Program-made: the position numbers and the translations under genes
Notes under the pieces: generated by a model
Databases searched by the model: none
The model's input: only the letters and a program-made list of their open reading frames with translations
What the model was told of the DNA's origin: nothing
NCBI GenBank assembly: GCA_963762435.1
Contig: CAVXLN010000008.1
Span: forward strand, 124,001-188,000
Direction: 5' to 3'
Length of the DNA stretch: 64,000 nt
DNA from: JAXDMU01 sp963762435
GTDB taxonomy: Bacteria > Pseudomonadota > Alphaproteobacteria > ATCC43930 > CGMCC-115725
Part shown: positions 27,456-35,972 of the stretch, piece by piece
How positions within the stretch are numbered: the first letter of the stretch is position 1
How the letters are laid out: every line of letters begins with the position of its first letter

Positions 27456-27698
27456 ATGGCCTATTGGGTCGTCGGCGGCGAATATGCCGATACGAGTTTC
27501 GATCGCGCGGCCGCCGGCAAGACGCTGGAGCAATACGGCCCCTTCGCGACATATGAGGACGCGCACAAGCAATGGGCCGCACGCGCCTGGGCGACGGTCG
27601 ATGATTGCAATTCCCGCTTCCGCGTGGTGGAGGGCAGCGAGACCGCGCCGGGGATGGGTCCGTCGCTGGTCGAGGGGGCAGGGCCGGTCAAGCGCTGA
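27456..27698 (+). CDS. DUF4170-family small protein
   Basis: This 80-residue protein reads MAYWVVGGEYADTSF, then YGPFATYEDAHKQWAARAWATVDD, the conserved core of DUF4170, found mainly in alphaproteobacteria. No biochemical role is known. The ATG at 27456 follows GAGAGGCGG; in-frame codons further upstream are not family-like. It is divergent from ubiD and is followed by an intrinsic terminator. Confidence 0.85.
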   Translation: MAYWVVGGEYADTSFDRAAAGKTLEQYGPFATYEDAHKQWAARAWATVDDCNSRFRVVEGSETAPGMGPSLVEGAGPVKR

Positions 27699-27707
27699 GG
27701 GATTTAA

Positions 27708-27803
27708 CCCACCTCACCCAACCCTCTCCCCCCTAAAGGGCGGAGAGGGCTCAGTTTTTCCCTCTCTGGCCCATTGGGGCGGAGAGGGTCAGGGTGAGGT
27801 GGG
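27708..27803 (+). terminator. Intrinsic terminator inside a larger inverted repeat
   Basis: The inner hairpin, CCCTCTCC from 27722 with GGAGAGGG 27742-27749, is followed by CTCAGTTTTT, a classic intrinsic terminator for the DUF4170 gene. An outer 12-bp inverted repeat, CCCACCTCACCC 27708-27719 with GGGTGAGGTGGG 27792-27803, encloses it together with a second CCCTCTC/GAGAGGG hairpin. This composite is a dispersed repeat type seen in many proteobacteria. Confidence 0.8.
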
Positions 27804-27831
27804 GAACGCACTGCCCGGCATCAGCATCGAA

Positions 27832-28158
27832 TTACAGCAGCTCGAGCAAACAAGATGCGATCTGGCTATCTGTGCCGCCCGTGGACAGCGGCATATTGGC
27901 GATCTCTGATAGCTTGGAGAGCAAGATGACCTCGTTTTCGAATCTGAAATCACCCCGTACTACAAGTTTATTTAGTTGCCCCGCATGCAAGCGGTTGGTA
28001 GCCGCAATTTGCTGCTGCTCCTTCCTCACGTCTACGGGCCATCTATCCGATCTACCTGCTCGTGCTGCTGGCCCTATGGCCAGCTTGGCGGTCGGAGCCA
28101 GTGGAACCGCAAAAGGTTCGATTTGGCAGATTTTCGACGAAACAAGGGGCGCAGCCAT
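27832..28158 (-). CDS. Uncertain hypothetical ORF in an AT-richer patch
   Basis: This 108-codon frame (MAAPLVSSKICQIEPFAVPL onward, ending SQIASCLLELL) is the most protein-like reading of 27,800-28,250, but no family is recognisable and no good ribosome-binding site precedes it. An overlapping plus-strand frame is about as long. Base composition here is clearly less GC-rich than on both sides. The 549 bases from 27,699 to 28,247 therefore hold a terminator and otherwise perhaps a decayed or foreign gene. Confidence 0.25.
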   Translation of the reverse strand: MAAPLVSSKICQIEPFAVPLAPTAKLAIGPAARAGRSDRWPVDVRKEQQQIAATNRLHAGQLNKLVVRGDFRFENEVILLSKLSEIANMPLSTGGTDSQIASCLLELL

Positions 28159-28247
28159 TGCCGTATCTTTTGAGAAGGACGTTCAGAACAGCATCCGTCC
28201 AGGTCTCTGGCCAAGTGTTAGGTCGCAAATAACTGCGTCGGGCTCCC

Positions 28248-28904
28248 CTACCGCACCAGCCGCCACACGATACCCTCGCGCGTCTCACGGTCCTCGAGCT
28301 CGAGACTCGTCGGCACGGTATAGCGGGCGACCTCGAGGACACCCTCGGTCGGGCGGTAGGCGCGGCCGGGGTCGCCGATGAGGACCGTGATGCCGCGGCC
28401 GGCCGACTCCCGGAGCCAGGCGATCAGCCGGTCGGCGAGTGGCCGCTCGTAGCAGACATCGCCGACCAGGATGAGATCGGCATCAGGCTCGCGGCCGATG
28501 ACATCGGCGAGGAGTGCGTCGATCACCACGTCGTTGAGGGCCGCATTGAGCGTGATCGCGGCGATCGCGAACGGGTCGATCTCGGCCGCGATGACGCGCT
28601 TCGCCCCAGCCTTGGCGGCCGCGATGCCGGCGAGGCCGGAGCCCGCGCCGAAATCGAGCACGCGTTTGCCGCGACAGGTCTCGGGCCGGTCGAGCAGGTG
28701 CCGCGCCAAGGCCTGGCCACCGGCCCAGGCGAAGGCCCAGAAGGGCGGCGGGAGATTGCTTTCGGCGAGGCTCGCCTCAGTCGCCTGCCAAAGCGGCGTC
28801 AGCTCGGTCGCGAGATGGAGCCGAAGCTCGGGCAGCAGCGACGGAGCAGCGATTTCCGTGTTGGTGCGGATGAAGTGGGCGGCATCGGCTGGGGCGATCG
28901 GCAT
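28248..28904 (-). CDS. Class I SAM methyltransferase, EtfB lysine methyltransferase-like
   Basis: This 218-residue protein belongs to the METTL20/Nnt1 group: PPFWAFAWAGGQALARHLLD before motif I, VLDFGAGSGLAGIAAAKAGA (SAM site), AAEIDPFAIAAITLNAALN (acidic loop) and ILVGDVCYERPLADRLIAWL. Alphaproteobacterial members methylate lysines of electron-transfer flavoprotein beta. The assignment is to the group; the target protein is inferred. It is divergent from an HxlR regulator. Confidence 0.8.
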   Translation of the reverse strand: MPIAPADAAHFIRTNTEIAAPSLLPELRLHLATELTPLWQATEASLAESNLPPPFWAFAWAGGQALARHLLDRPETCRGKRVLDFGAGSGLAGIAAAKAGAKRVIAAEIDPFAIAAITLNAALNDVVIDALLADVIGREPDADLILVGDVCYERPLADRLIAWLRESAGRGITVLIGDPGRAYRPTEGVLEVARYTVPTSLELEDRETREGIVWRLVR

Positions 28905-28992
28905 ACCTTAGCGCGCGTCGCTCAATTCCATCACCGCACTCAGCATGATATTGATGGCGTCTCGCCTGCCCTTGTCCATGGGGGATCATCCT

Positions 28993-29466
28993 ATGCGCTG
29001 GCACGATCTGGATCGAGAGGATTGCTCGGTTGCCCGGACCGTCTCCGTCATCGGGGACCGCTGGACCTTGCTTGTGCTCAGGGACTGTTTCCTGGGTGTT
29101 CGGCGCTTCGACCTGTTCGAGGCGCGGCTGGGCGTCACGCGCCATGTGCTGGCCGACCGGCTGAAGAAGCTGGTCGAGGCCGGCGTGCTGCGCAAGAAGC
29201 TCTATCAGGTCCGGCCCGACCGGTTCGAATATCGGCTGACCAAGAAGGGGCTCGATCTCCATCCGATCATGATGGCGCTGGTGCAATGGGGCGACGCGCA
29301 TATGGCGGGCGGGACCGGCCGGCCGGTGCTGCATCGCCACAAGAGCTGCGGGCAGCTGTTCGATCCGGTGCTGGTCTGCTCGGAATGCGGCGAGAAGCTC
29401 GATCCGCACGACGTGACGGTCGAAAGCGGCGAAGTGCCGGCTCAGCTGATCAGTGCGGCCTCGTAG
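28993..29466 (+). CDS. HxlR-family transcriptional regulator
   Basis: This 157-residue winged-helix protein has the HxlR core CSVARTVSVIGDRWTLLVLRDC, then LGVTRHVLADRLKKLVEAGV and YRLTKKGLDLHPIMMALVQWGD. An additional C-terminal tail has CGQLFDPVLVCSECGE, a four-Cys arrangement able to bind zinc, which many HxlR proteins lack. GGGGGATCATCCT precedes the chosen ATG. It ends three bases before the convergent HCCA isomerase gene, and may regulate that gene and the SDR behind it. Confidence 0.87.
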   Translation: MRWHDLDREDCSVARTVSVIGDRWTLLVLRDCFLGVRRFDLFEARLGVTRHVLADRLKKLVEAGVLRKKLYQVRPDRFEYRLTKKGLDLHPIMMALVQWGDAHMAGGTGRPVLHRHKSCGQLFDPVLVCSECGEKLDPHDVTVESGEVPAQLISAAS

Positions 29467-29469
29467 CCG

Positions 29470-30105
29470 TCAGTTGAACCCGACCGCCGGTTGCCGTTTC
29501 GGGCGGCGCTTCATGATCTCTTCCTCGACCTCGCCCAGCCGGTCCTTGCCGAAATAGATGTCGCTGTCGACGAAGAAGGTGGGCGAGCCGAAGGTGCCGC
29601 GCTCGACCGAGGCCTGGGTGTTGGTGAGGAGCCGGTCCTTCACGCACTGCTCCTGCGTGCGGGCGAAAAGCCGGTCGGCATCGAAGCCCGCCTCGGCCAG
29701 CGCACCCCGGAAGATCTCGGGATCATCGAGCTTCTTGGGCTCGGCCCACATATGGGCGAAGACCGCGTCGACATAGGCCGAGAAATTTCCATCCTCCTCG
29801 GCCGCGACGGCGCCGCGCATCAGCGTCAGCGTGTTGACCGGGAAATGCGGGTTCATCTTGAAGGCGGTAATGCCGTAGCGATCGAGAAAACGCTCGAGCT
29901 CAAGCCGCTGATATTCCGTCTTGTTGCGGATGCCGGCGAAGGCCTCGGCCGGCGAGCGGTTGTTGGTGAGGCGGAAGATTCCGCCCAACAGGATCGGCAC
30001 ATACTCGAACTTGACGCCCGTGCGCCATTCGATCTCGGGAATGACGAGATGGCTGAGATACGCGTTCGGACTGCCGAAATCGAAATGGAATTCGACCTTG
30101 ACCAT
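29470..30105 (-). CDS. 2-hydroxychromene-2-carboxylate isomerase-like (DsbA/GST-kappa fold)
   Basis: This 211-residue thioredoxin-fold protein has FHFDFGSPNAYLSHLVIPE (active-site Ser in SPNAY) and GTFGSPTFFVDSDIYFGKDR (cis-Pro loop), as in HCCA isomerases of aromatic degradation, which use glutathione. Many members have other or unknown substrates. It follows an SDR gene by three bases and the pair is probably one operon acting on a small carbonyl or aromatic compound. Confidence 0.83.
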   Translation of the reverse strand: MVKVEFHFDFGSPNAYLSHLVIPEIEWRTGVKFEYVPILLGGIFRLTNNRSPAEAFAGIRNKTEYQRLELERFLDRYGITAFKMNPHFPVNTLTLMRGAVAAEEDGNFSAYVDAVFAHMWAEPKKLDDPEIFRGALAEAGFDADRLFARTQEQCVKDRLLTNTQASVERGTFGSPTFFVDSDIYFGKDRLGEVEEEIMKRRPKRQPAVGFN

Positions 30106-30108
30106 GGC

Positions 30109-30852
30109 TCACCAGCTTTCCCGATAAGGACGGAGATCGAGCTCGAAGCTCCAGGCGTCACGCGGCTGGCGAAACAGCTGCCAATAGGTCTCGGCGATGG
30201 ATTCGGGCCGCATCAATTGGTCGGGCTCAAGGGCATCGAGGGCAGCGTCGCCGTCGCGCTCGCGGATGCGCCCGCGCACGAAGTCGGTATCGACCCCGGC
30301 ATCGATGACGAGATGGGCGACATGAATGTTCTGGGGGCCGAGTTCGCGCGCCATGCTCTGGGCGACGGCACGCAAGCCGGCTTTGGCGCTGGCGAAGGCG
30401 GCATAGCCCTTGCCGCCGCGCATGCTGGCCGTGGCGCCGGTGAAGAAGATCGAGCCTTCGCCGCGGGGCAGCATGAGGCGGGCCGCCTCGCGCCCGGCCA
30501 GGAAGCCGGAATAGCAGGCCATTTCCCAGACCTTGCGGAAGACGCGCTCGGTGGTGTCGAGGATCGGGAAATTGACGTTGGCGCCGATATTGAAAATGCA
30601 GAGGCGGAGCGGCGCGATCTCGTCGGCCTCGCGCAGGAAGGACACGATATCCTCCTCGCGCCTGGCATCGAGCGAGCGGGCGCTGATGCGGCCGCCAGCG
30701 GCCTCGATCTCGGCAACGAGCGGGGCCAGCTTCTCGCCTTGGCGGCGGCCGGCCACGACCACATAGCCTTCGGCGGCAAACCGGCGCGCGATGGCGGCGC
30801 CGATAAAATCTCCCGCCCCGATGACGGCGACGGTCGCTCCCCGATCCTGCAT
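30109..30852 (-). CDS. Short-chain dehydrogenase/reductase, atypical
   Basis: This 247-residue Rossmann-fold protein opens with VAVIGAGDFIGAAIARRFAAEG, where GAGDFIG replaces the usual TGxxxGIG. NIGAN stands for the NNAG motif, and the catalytic region reads FFTGATASMRGGKGYAAFASAKAG with Y-x-x-x-A-x-A-K spacing that departs from Y-x-x-x-K: FASAK or YAAFA must be aligned with care. A class assignment is safe; activity is not certain. It heads the operon with the HCCA isomerase and is divergent from the nitronate monooxygenase gene. Confidence 0.8.
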   Translation of the reverse strand: MQDRGATVAVIGAGDFIGAAIARRFAAEGYVVVAGRRQGEKLAPLVAEIEAAGGRISARSLDARREEDIVSFLREADEIAPLRLCIFNIGANVNFPILDTTERVFRKVWEMACYSGFLAGREAARLMLPRGEGSIFFTGATASMRGGKGYAAFASAKAGLRAVAQSMARELGPQNIHVAHLVIDAGVDTDFVRGRIRERDGDAALDALEPDQLMRPESIAETYWQLFRQPRDAWSFELDLRPYRESW

Positions 30853-30991
30853 CGATCTCCCCGTGCTGGAGCGTAGATAGGGTCGGGCTTGCGGTTCGGC
30901 AAGTCAAGGTTCTACTTTGGAACTAACACCGATGTAACATTGACAAGCCGGTGAGCCGGCCGCTTATGTCGGAAAAAACGGGGGAACGAGC

Positions 30992-31975
30992 ATGAATGAT
31001 GTTGCGGTTGAGGGACGGGATAGCATTACGCAGGGCTTGAAGCGCCGGATGGCGCTGCCGGTGATCGGCTCGCCGCTGTTCATCGTGTCGTGCCCGGACC
31101 TCGTCATCGCGCAATGCAAGGCCGGCATCGTCGGCAGCTTCCCGGCCTTGAACGCCCGGCCGGCCGAGCTGCTGGAGGAATGGCTGATCCGGATCCGCGA
31201 GGAGCTGGCGGCCCATGACCGGGCCCATCCCGAGCAGCCGTCGGCCCCCTTTGCCGTCAATCAGATCGTGCATCGCTCGAACGACCGGCTCGAGCATGAT
31301 CTCGAGATGTGCGTGAAGCACAAGGTGCCGATCGTGATCACCTCGCTGGGTGCCCGCGAGGATCTCAATCGCGCCGTCCATTCCTATGGCGGCATCGTGT
31401 TCCACGATGTGATCAACGACAAATTCGCGCATAAGGCGGTCGAGAAGGGCGCCGACGGGCTGATCGCCGTGGCGGCCGGCGCCGGCGGCCATGCCGGCAC
31501 GCTGTCGCCGATCGCCTTCATCGACGAGATCCGGCAATGGTTCGATGGGCCGCTGGCGCTCTCGGGCGCGATCTCGACCGGGCGCGGCGTGCTGGCGGCG
31601 GAAGCGATGGGCGCCGATTTCGCCTATATCGGCTCGGCCTTCATCGCGACCGACGAGGCCAATGCCGCGGCCGAGTACAAGGAGATGCTGGTGCAGTCGG
31701 CCGCGTCCGACATCGTCTACACCAACCTTTTCACCGGCGTGCACGGCAACTATCTGAAGCCCTCGATCACGCGCGCCGGGCTCGACCCGGACAATCTGCC
31801 GGAATCCGACCCCTCGGCGATGAATTTCAACAGCGGCCGCAACAGCAAGCCGTGGAAGGATATCTGGGGCGCCGGCCAAGGCGTGGGGGCACTCAAGGAG
31901 ATCCAGGCGGCGTCCGACCTGGTAGCGCGGCTCGGGCGCGAATATCACGCGGCGAAGGCTGCCCTCCGGAGCTAA
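30992..31975 (+). CDS. Nitronate monooxygenase (2-nitropropane dioxygenase family)
   Basis: This 327-residue FMN-dependent TIM barrel has LPVIGSPLFIVSCPDLVIAQ at the start, FAVNQIVHRSNDR, VAAGAGGHAGTLSP (active-site His region and phosphate loop) and ALSGAISTGRGVLAAEAMGA. The family oxidises alkyl nitronates; several members instead act as NADH:quinone reductases. GGGGGAACGAGC precedes the ATG. It overlaps the stop of the convergent gene at 31972-31975. Confidence 0.9.
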   Translation: MNDVAVEGRDSITQGLKRRMALPVIGSPLFIVSCPDLVIAQCKAGIVGSFPALNARPAELLEEWLIRIREELAAHDRAHPEQPSAPFAVNQIVHRSNDRLEHDLEMCVKHKVPIVITSLGAREDLNRAVHSYGGIVFHDVINDKFAHKAVEKGADGLIAVAAGAGGHAGTLSPIAFIDEIRQWFDGPLALSGAISTGRGVLAAEAMGADFAYIGSAFIATDEANAAAEYKEMLVQSAASDIVYTNLFTGVHGNYLKPSITRAGLDPDNLPESDPSAMNFNSGRNSKPWKDIWGAGQGVGALKEIQAASDLVARLGREYHAAKAALRS

Positions 31976-32826
31976 CGCTTGCGGGCGAGCACCCAGTGCT
32001 CGCCCTCGAACGCGTCGCCGAGTGCTGCCGTGTTATAGAGCGCCGAGGGGCCGAACATGCGGCCGAGCCCATCGCGCGACATCTGCCACGCGCCGCCGCC
32101 GACGAGATGGAAAACCGCACCCTGGAAAGTGAGTGCGGACTGCATGTCGGCAATGAGCCGCCAAGGCTCGGCCACGCGATCGAGCACGCCCAGTGAGAAG
32201 ATGCCGCCATAGCAGTCGAGGCCGAGCGGTGTCGCGTGCGACGCGGCGTCGGGCGTCTCGGTGGCAATCGGGTCGCCGAGGCGGAGCTCGGTCACTGCGA
32301 GGCCGGGCGGCAGTTGGGCCAAAAACCGCGCGCGCGCCGGATGATCGGGGCCGTAGCGCAGCTCGAGCACGGCGCCGCGATTGGGATGGTTGGCGAACAT
32401 GCCGAACGCGTCGAAGACATCGCGCGGTGCATATTCATAGACCGACGAGCGGGCGGCCATCGAGGCGTCGCTCGCGAGATCCCGCACGGCTTCGCCCTCC
32501 GCCGTCACGACGATGAGCCGCAGCGGCGGCTCGGGGGCCGACGGGACATGGAGGGCGAAGCCGACCCGGGCCAGATGCGGATATTCCGGATAGAAATCGA
32601 GGAGATAGGGGGTCGGCAGCAGCCGTGCCACCGGCACGCGCACGCCGCCGACCTCGATCGCGATGCTCTCGACCGGCCGCTCGAAGGCATGGGCCCAGCC
32701 GCGGACGAAGAAGCCCGCCTGGTCGGCCATGAGCCGGGTGATGTGGCAGGACATGCCGATCGCCGGCGGCACAATGGCTGGCGGCCGCGGCTTCAGCAGG
32801 CCGGAAAGACGCGCGCGCAAACTCAC
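31972..32826 (-). CDS. Hypothetical protein with a methyltransferase-like C-terminus
   Basis: This 284-residue protein has an N-terminal beta-rich part (GFFVRGWAHAFERPVESIAI and VGFALHVPSAPEPPLRLIVV) resembling accessory domains of glycosyltransferase or methyltransferase proteins. Its C-terminus (GIFSLGVLDRVAEPWRLIAD then GAVFHLVGGGAW) looks like motifs III-V of class I SAM methyltransferases. A normal SAM-binding motif I (VLDxGxGxG) is absent, so catalysis is doubtful. GTG start at 32826 lies four bases after the dioxygenase stop, making a two-gene operon. Confidence 0.6.
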   Translation of the reverse strand: MSLRARLSGLLKPRPPAIVPPAIGMSCHITRLMADQAGFFVRGWAHAFERPVESIAIEVGGVRVPVARLLPTPYLLDFYPEYPHLARVGFALHVPSAPEPPLRLIVVTAEGEAVRDLASDASMAARSSVYEYAPRDVFDAFGMFANHPNRGAVLELRYGPDHPARARFLAQLPPGLAVTELRLGDPIATETPDAASHATPLGLDCYGGIFSLGVLDRVAEPWRLIADMQSALTFQGAVFHLVGGGAWQMSRDGLGRMFGPSALYNTAALGDAFEGEHWVLARKR

Positions 32827-32830
32827 GGGC

Positions 32831-33805
32831 TCAATGATCCGGCAGCTCGAAGACGGCGTAGCGGCCGCCGCTCTCATGCGTGCCCAGCACCGGCATGTCG
32901 CTGCGATGGCCGACGGCGCTGTAATGGCCGATGAGCGCCGGCCGGACTTGGTTATGGACGACCGGCAGCGTGCCGCGATGGGTGAGGCGCGAATGCCAGA
33001 TCAGCACATCGCCCTTGCGGCCCATGAAGAAGCGCCGTTTGCTGCCGTCGGCAGTGAGCTTGCGCTCGGTCATGGCCGAGACGATCGCCTCGCTGAGATT
33101 GGCCCAGAGCGGCCGGCCGGTCACCGGATCGGTGATGGATTGCTCTTCCTCGGTTAGGAAGCCGCGCACCTTCTCGCCGCTCAACAACGGCCAGCGATGC
33201 GAGCCGGGGATGAGCTCGAACGGACCGGAATAGGGATGCACATCCTCGAGTGCGATCCAGACCGCGCAATACCAGCCCTGCACCTCGGGCGGATTGAGAT
33301 AGATGTCCTGATGCCAGTCACGCTGGGTGCTGTACCAGTTGGTGAGGTTGAGATGGAGAAACATCTCGGCCCCGATCAGCGACTGCATCGCCGCCATGAG
33401 ATCCGCATGGAGGGCGAGATCGCGGATCTCGCGATGATGCATGTAGGGCACCGGCGAGCGCCATTTCGCGTCGAGCGGCGTCGAGAGCCTCTTGCCCGCG
33501 CCGTCGCGGGCGCGGAGTGCCACATAGGCGTCGATGAGATCATGGGGCAGCAGGCCCGGCTTGATGAGATAGCCATGCTCGCGCCAATGACGCTGATCCG
33601 GCGTCAGGCTTTGGGGATCGATCTCGGCGCGGTCGAGCGGCGGCAGCAGATGATCCGGCGCCTCGTCGCACAGCCCGTCATAGTCCGGCAGATCGTTGAG
33701 CCGGGCGAGGCAGCGCTTGGTAATCGTCTCGAGCTCGAAATTCCATTCGGTCGGGCTCAGCACGCGCGCGGGCGACGTTCCCTCACCAATCTCGATCGCG
33801 CTCAT
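32831..33805 (-). CDS. Phytanoyl-CoA dioxygenase (PhyH) family protein
   Basis: This 324-residue Fe(II)/2-oxoglutarate oxygenase has the metal-binding His-x-Asp in QRDWHQDIYLNPPEVQGW and the distal His in KGDVLIWHSRLTHRGT, with the nearby Arg for 2-oxoglutarate in NQVRPALIGHYS. Substrates across the family range from phytanoyl-CoA to ectoine and natural-product intermediates. The first 75 residues are outside the core. It is co-transcribed with the hypothetical gene at 31972. Confidence 0.85.
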   Translation of the reverse strand: MSAIEIGEGTSPARVLSPTEWNFELETITKRCLARLNDLPDYDGLCDEAPDHLLPPLDRAEIDPQSLTPDQRHWREHGYLIKPGLLPHDLIDAYVALRARDGAGKRLSTPLDAKWRSPVPYMHHREIRDLALHADLMAAMQSLIGAEMFLHLNLTNWYSTQRDWHQDIYLNPPEVQGWYCAVWIALEDVHPYSGPFELIPGSHRWPLLSGEKVRGFLTEEEQSITDPVTGRPLWANLSEAIVSAMTERKLTADGSKRRFFMGRKGDVLIWHSRLTHRGTLPVVHNQVRPALIGHYSAVGHRSDMPVLGTHESGGRYAVFELPDH

Positions 33806-33988
33806 CGCCGCCCTTGCTGCCGCCCGTTCCGGAAATCCGGACCTTAGTGGAGAAATCCGGCACTCACAACGCGCTACCCTCGGTCCAGATGCCTTCCAGG
33901 CATGAGACCAAACCTACAAAGTCTTTTTCAGCTCGGCACTCGCGGCCTATTTTCTGCTGCAACCTCGCAAGCCAAGGAGAGAGCGATC

Positions 33989-34735
33989 ATGGCACCCGTC
34001 GTCCTAATCACGGGAGCGCTGACCGGCATCGGCCGGGCGGCAGCGATCGCCTTTGCGAAAGCCGGCAATCGCGTCGTCGTGTCGGGCCGCAGGCCGGATG
34101 CCGGCGAAGCATTGGCGGCCGAGCTCGGCACCTTGGGTGCGGAATCCATCTTCATCCAGGCTGATGTGCGGCGCGAGGACGAGGTCCGCACGCTCATCGA
34201 CCGCACGGTCGCGCGCTTCGGCCGTCTCGACATGGCGATCAACAGCGCCGGCACGGAAGGCACGCCCGGTCCGGTGACGGAGCAAACGCCCGAAACCTAT
34301 GCCGCGGCCTTCGACACGAACGTGCTCGGCACACTGCTGAGCATGAAGCATGAGCTGCGCGTGATGGAGGCCCAGGGTGCGGGCAGCATCGTCAATCTTT
34401 CTTCGACCATGGGCGAGCGCGGGGCTGCCAACATGTCGATCTATGTGGGCAGCAAGCATGCCGTGGAGGGCTTCACGAAATCTGCCGCCATCGAAGCAGC
34501 ACCCTTCGGGGTGCGGGTCAATGCCGTGGCGCCGGGTCCGACCGATACCGCCATGCTCGACCGGCTGACCGCCGACTGGCCGGGCGGGAAGAACGCGTTC
34601 TACGCGGCTGTGCCGATGAAGCGGGGCGCCACGCCGGAGGAGATCGCGGAGGCGATCGTCTTCATCGCCTCCGCCAAGGCCAGCTACATCACCGGCCAGA
34701 TCATCCGCGTGAATGGCGGCAAGACCGCGAGCTGA
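33989..34735 (+). CDS. Short-chain dehydrogenase/reductase (classical)
   Basis: This 248-residue oxidoreductase shows all classical motifs: VLITGALTGIGRAAAIAFAK (cofactor loop), NSAGTEG, catalytic Ser in SIVNLSSTMGERG, YVGSKHAVEG (Tyr and Lys), and APGPTDTAM. SGRRPDAG after the second strand suggests NADP(H) preference because of the Arg pair. AAGGAGAGAG lies just before the ATG at 33989. It converges on a LysR gene with only two bases between stop codons. Confidence 0.92.
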   Translation: MAPVVLITGALTGIGRAAAIAFAKAGNRVVVSGRRPDAGEALAAELGTLGAESIFIQADVRREDEVRTLIDRTVARFGRLDMAINSAGTEGTPGPVTEQTPETYAAAFDTNVLGTLLSMKHELRVMEAQGAGSIVNLSSTMGERGAANMSIYVGSKHAVEGFTKSAAIEAAPFGVRVNAVAPGPTDTAMLDRLTADWPGGKNAFYAAVPMKRGATPEEIAEAIVFIASAKASYITGQIIRVNGGKTAS

Positions 34736-34737
34736 GC

Positions 34738-35631
34738 TCAAGGGTTGGGGAATTTGATCTCGCCGATCCGAGATACCACCGTCTTCAACAGCGGCGAATT
34801 GTTGGCTTCGTTGTATCCGAGCGACAGGCCGATCGTGGGCGCCACGCCGGCAAGAGGCCGGCAGATGACCGTCGGCGGCAGCAGATTCCGCGCATAGAGC
34901 GGCATCAGCGCAATGCCGCGGGTGGACGCCACGAGCGACATCGCCATCGAGAGATTGTCGACATCGTGATCGGGCGTGAGATCGATGCCGAGCTTGGCAC
35001 CATAAGCGTCGGTCACCGCCCTCAGCGCCGGAGACTTGTCGTGCGGCACGCCGACGAGCGGTTCGCCGACGATATCCTCAGGTGTGATCGCGTCGCGCGC
35101 CGCCAGGGGATGATCGGCCGGCATGAGCACGATCAGCGGCTCATCGATCAGGTGCCGGAAGGCGATGCCGGGCGCATTGCGCTCATGCCGGAGAAAGGCG
35201 AGGTCGATCTTGCGCCGCATCAGCCCGTCGGCCAGATCCGGTGACGACAGGCTGTGGATGACGATTTCCGTGTTGGGCAGCTCGTCGCGCATGATCGCCA
35301 TCACCGCCTGAAGCCATTGGAACTCGTGCCCGGTCAGGAACCCCAGGACGAAGGACGGTTTGGCCGGCACCGCGGCCCGCCGCGTCGCCTCGATGGCACC
35401 CTCGACCTGAACGAGCACGATTCGGGCATGGTCGAGGAACACACGGCCGGCGGCGGTCAATTCGACGCCCTTGGCGCTGCGGGTCATCAGCGCGCATCCC
35501 AATTCCGCTTCGAGGTCGCGCATCTGCCGGCTCAGCGACGGCTGGGCCGTGTGCAGCCGCTTTTCCGCAGCCACTGTCAGGCTGCCTTCCTCGGCGACGG
35601 CGATGAAATAACGGAGGTGGCGCAGATCCAT
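34738..35631 (-). CDS. LysR-family transcriptional regulator
   Basis: This 297-residue regulator has the N-terminal helix-turn-helix MDLRHLRYFIAVAEEGSLTVAAEKRLHTAQPSLSRQMRDL in spirit (read in shorter pieces: LRHLRYFIAVAEEGSL, AQPSLSRQMRDLEAELG) and a C-terminal periplasmic-binding-like effector domain (FVLGFLTGHE, DLAFLRHERN, PLIVLMPADHPLA). The start at 35631 gives the standard LysR opening; ATG at 35673 would add 14 residues without family support. Neither has a strong ribosome-binding site. The ligand is unknown. Confidence 0.9.
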   Translation of the reverse strand: MDLRHLRYFIAVAEEGSLTVAAEKRLHTAQPSLSRQMRDLEAELGCALMTRSAKGVELTAAGRVFLDHARIVLVQVEGAIEATRRAAVPAKPSFVLGFLTGHEFQWLQAVMAIMRDELPNTEIVIHSLSSPDLADGLMRRKIDLAFLRHERNAPGIAFRHLIDEPLIVLMPADHPLAARDAITPEDIVGEPLVGVPHDKSPALRAVTDAYGAKLGIDLTPDHDVDNLSMAMSLVASTRGIALMPLYARNLLPPTVICRPLAGVAPTIGLSLGYNEANNSPLLKTVVSRIGEIKFPNP

Positions 35632-35692
35632 GGCGGCATATTTGCCGGCATGCGGGCCTGAAACCAAAGTCATTTTCGGAGGAATCGTCGGA

Positions 35693-35780
35693 CTAGAGCC
35701 CGATGCGACCAGGTCGAACCGACCTGATCGCTGAATCGGTCTCTATCTATTTGAGTCGAGCGCGGATTCACGCGCTAGAG
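35693..35780. repeat. Composite hairpin intergenic element, copy B (second unit degenerate)
   Basis: CTAGAGCCCGATG begins the element at 35693. Unit 1 pairs 35706-35716 (CGACCAGGTCG) with 35720-35730 (CGACCTGATCG, one wobble-type mismatch), then CTGAATCGGTCTCTA. The central TATTTGAG follows. The second unit keeps only GCGCGGATTCA and a terminal CGCTAGAGC without its stem, so it looks deleted. It lies between the divergent LysR and histidine-kinase genes. The whole gap 35,632-35,972 (341 bases) holds this element and presumably both promoters. Confidence 0.75.
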
Positions 35781-35972
35781 CCGGTTCGGTTCCAAAGCAA
35801 AACCCGCGCCCACAACGCGCTATCCTGCCGGAGGCAGGCAGTGCTATTCTGATTAACGTCCGGGGCGAGAGCCGAGCCGGCGCGCGATCATCCGGGCGCT
35901 TAGGCCTCGTAAATTAATAACATCTTCGCAAGCAGCCGCGATGATGCGGCCCGGCACCCCGGATTGTTCGCG

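Noticed and set aside
27708..27803. CRISPR-like repeat array
   Set aside because: It is a nested inverted repeat with terminator features, without regularly spaced direct repeats. No CRISPR array is visible anywhere in the window.
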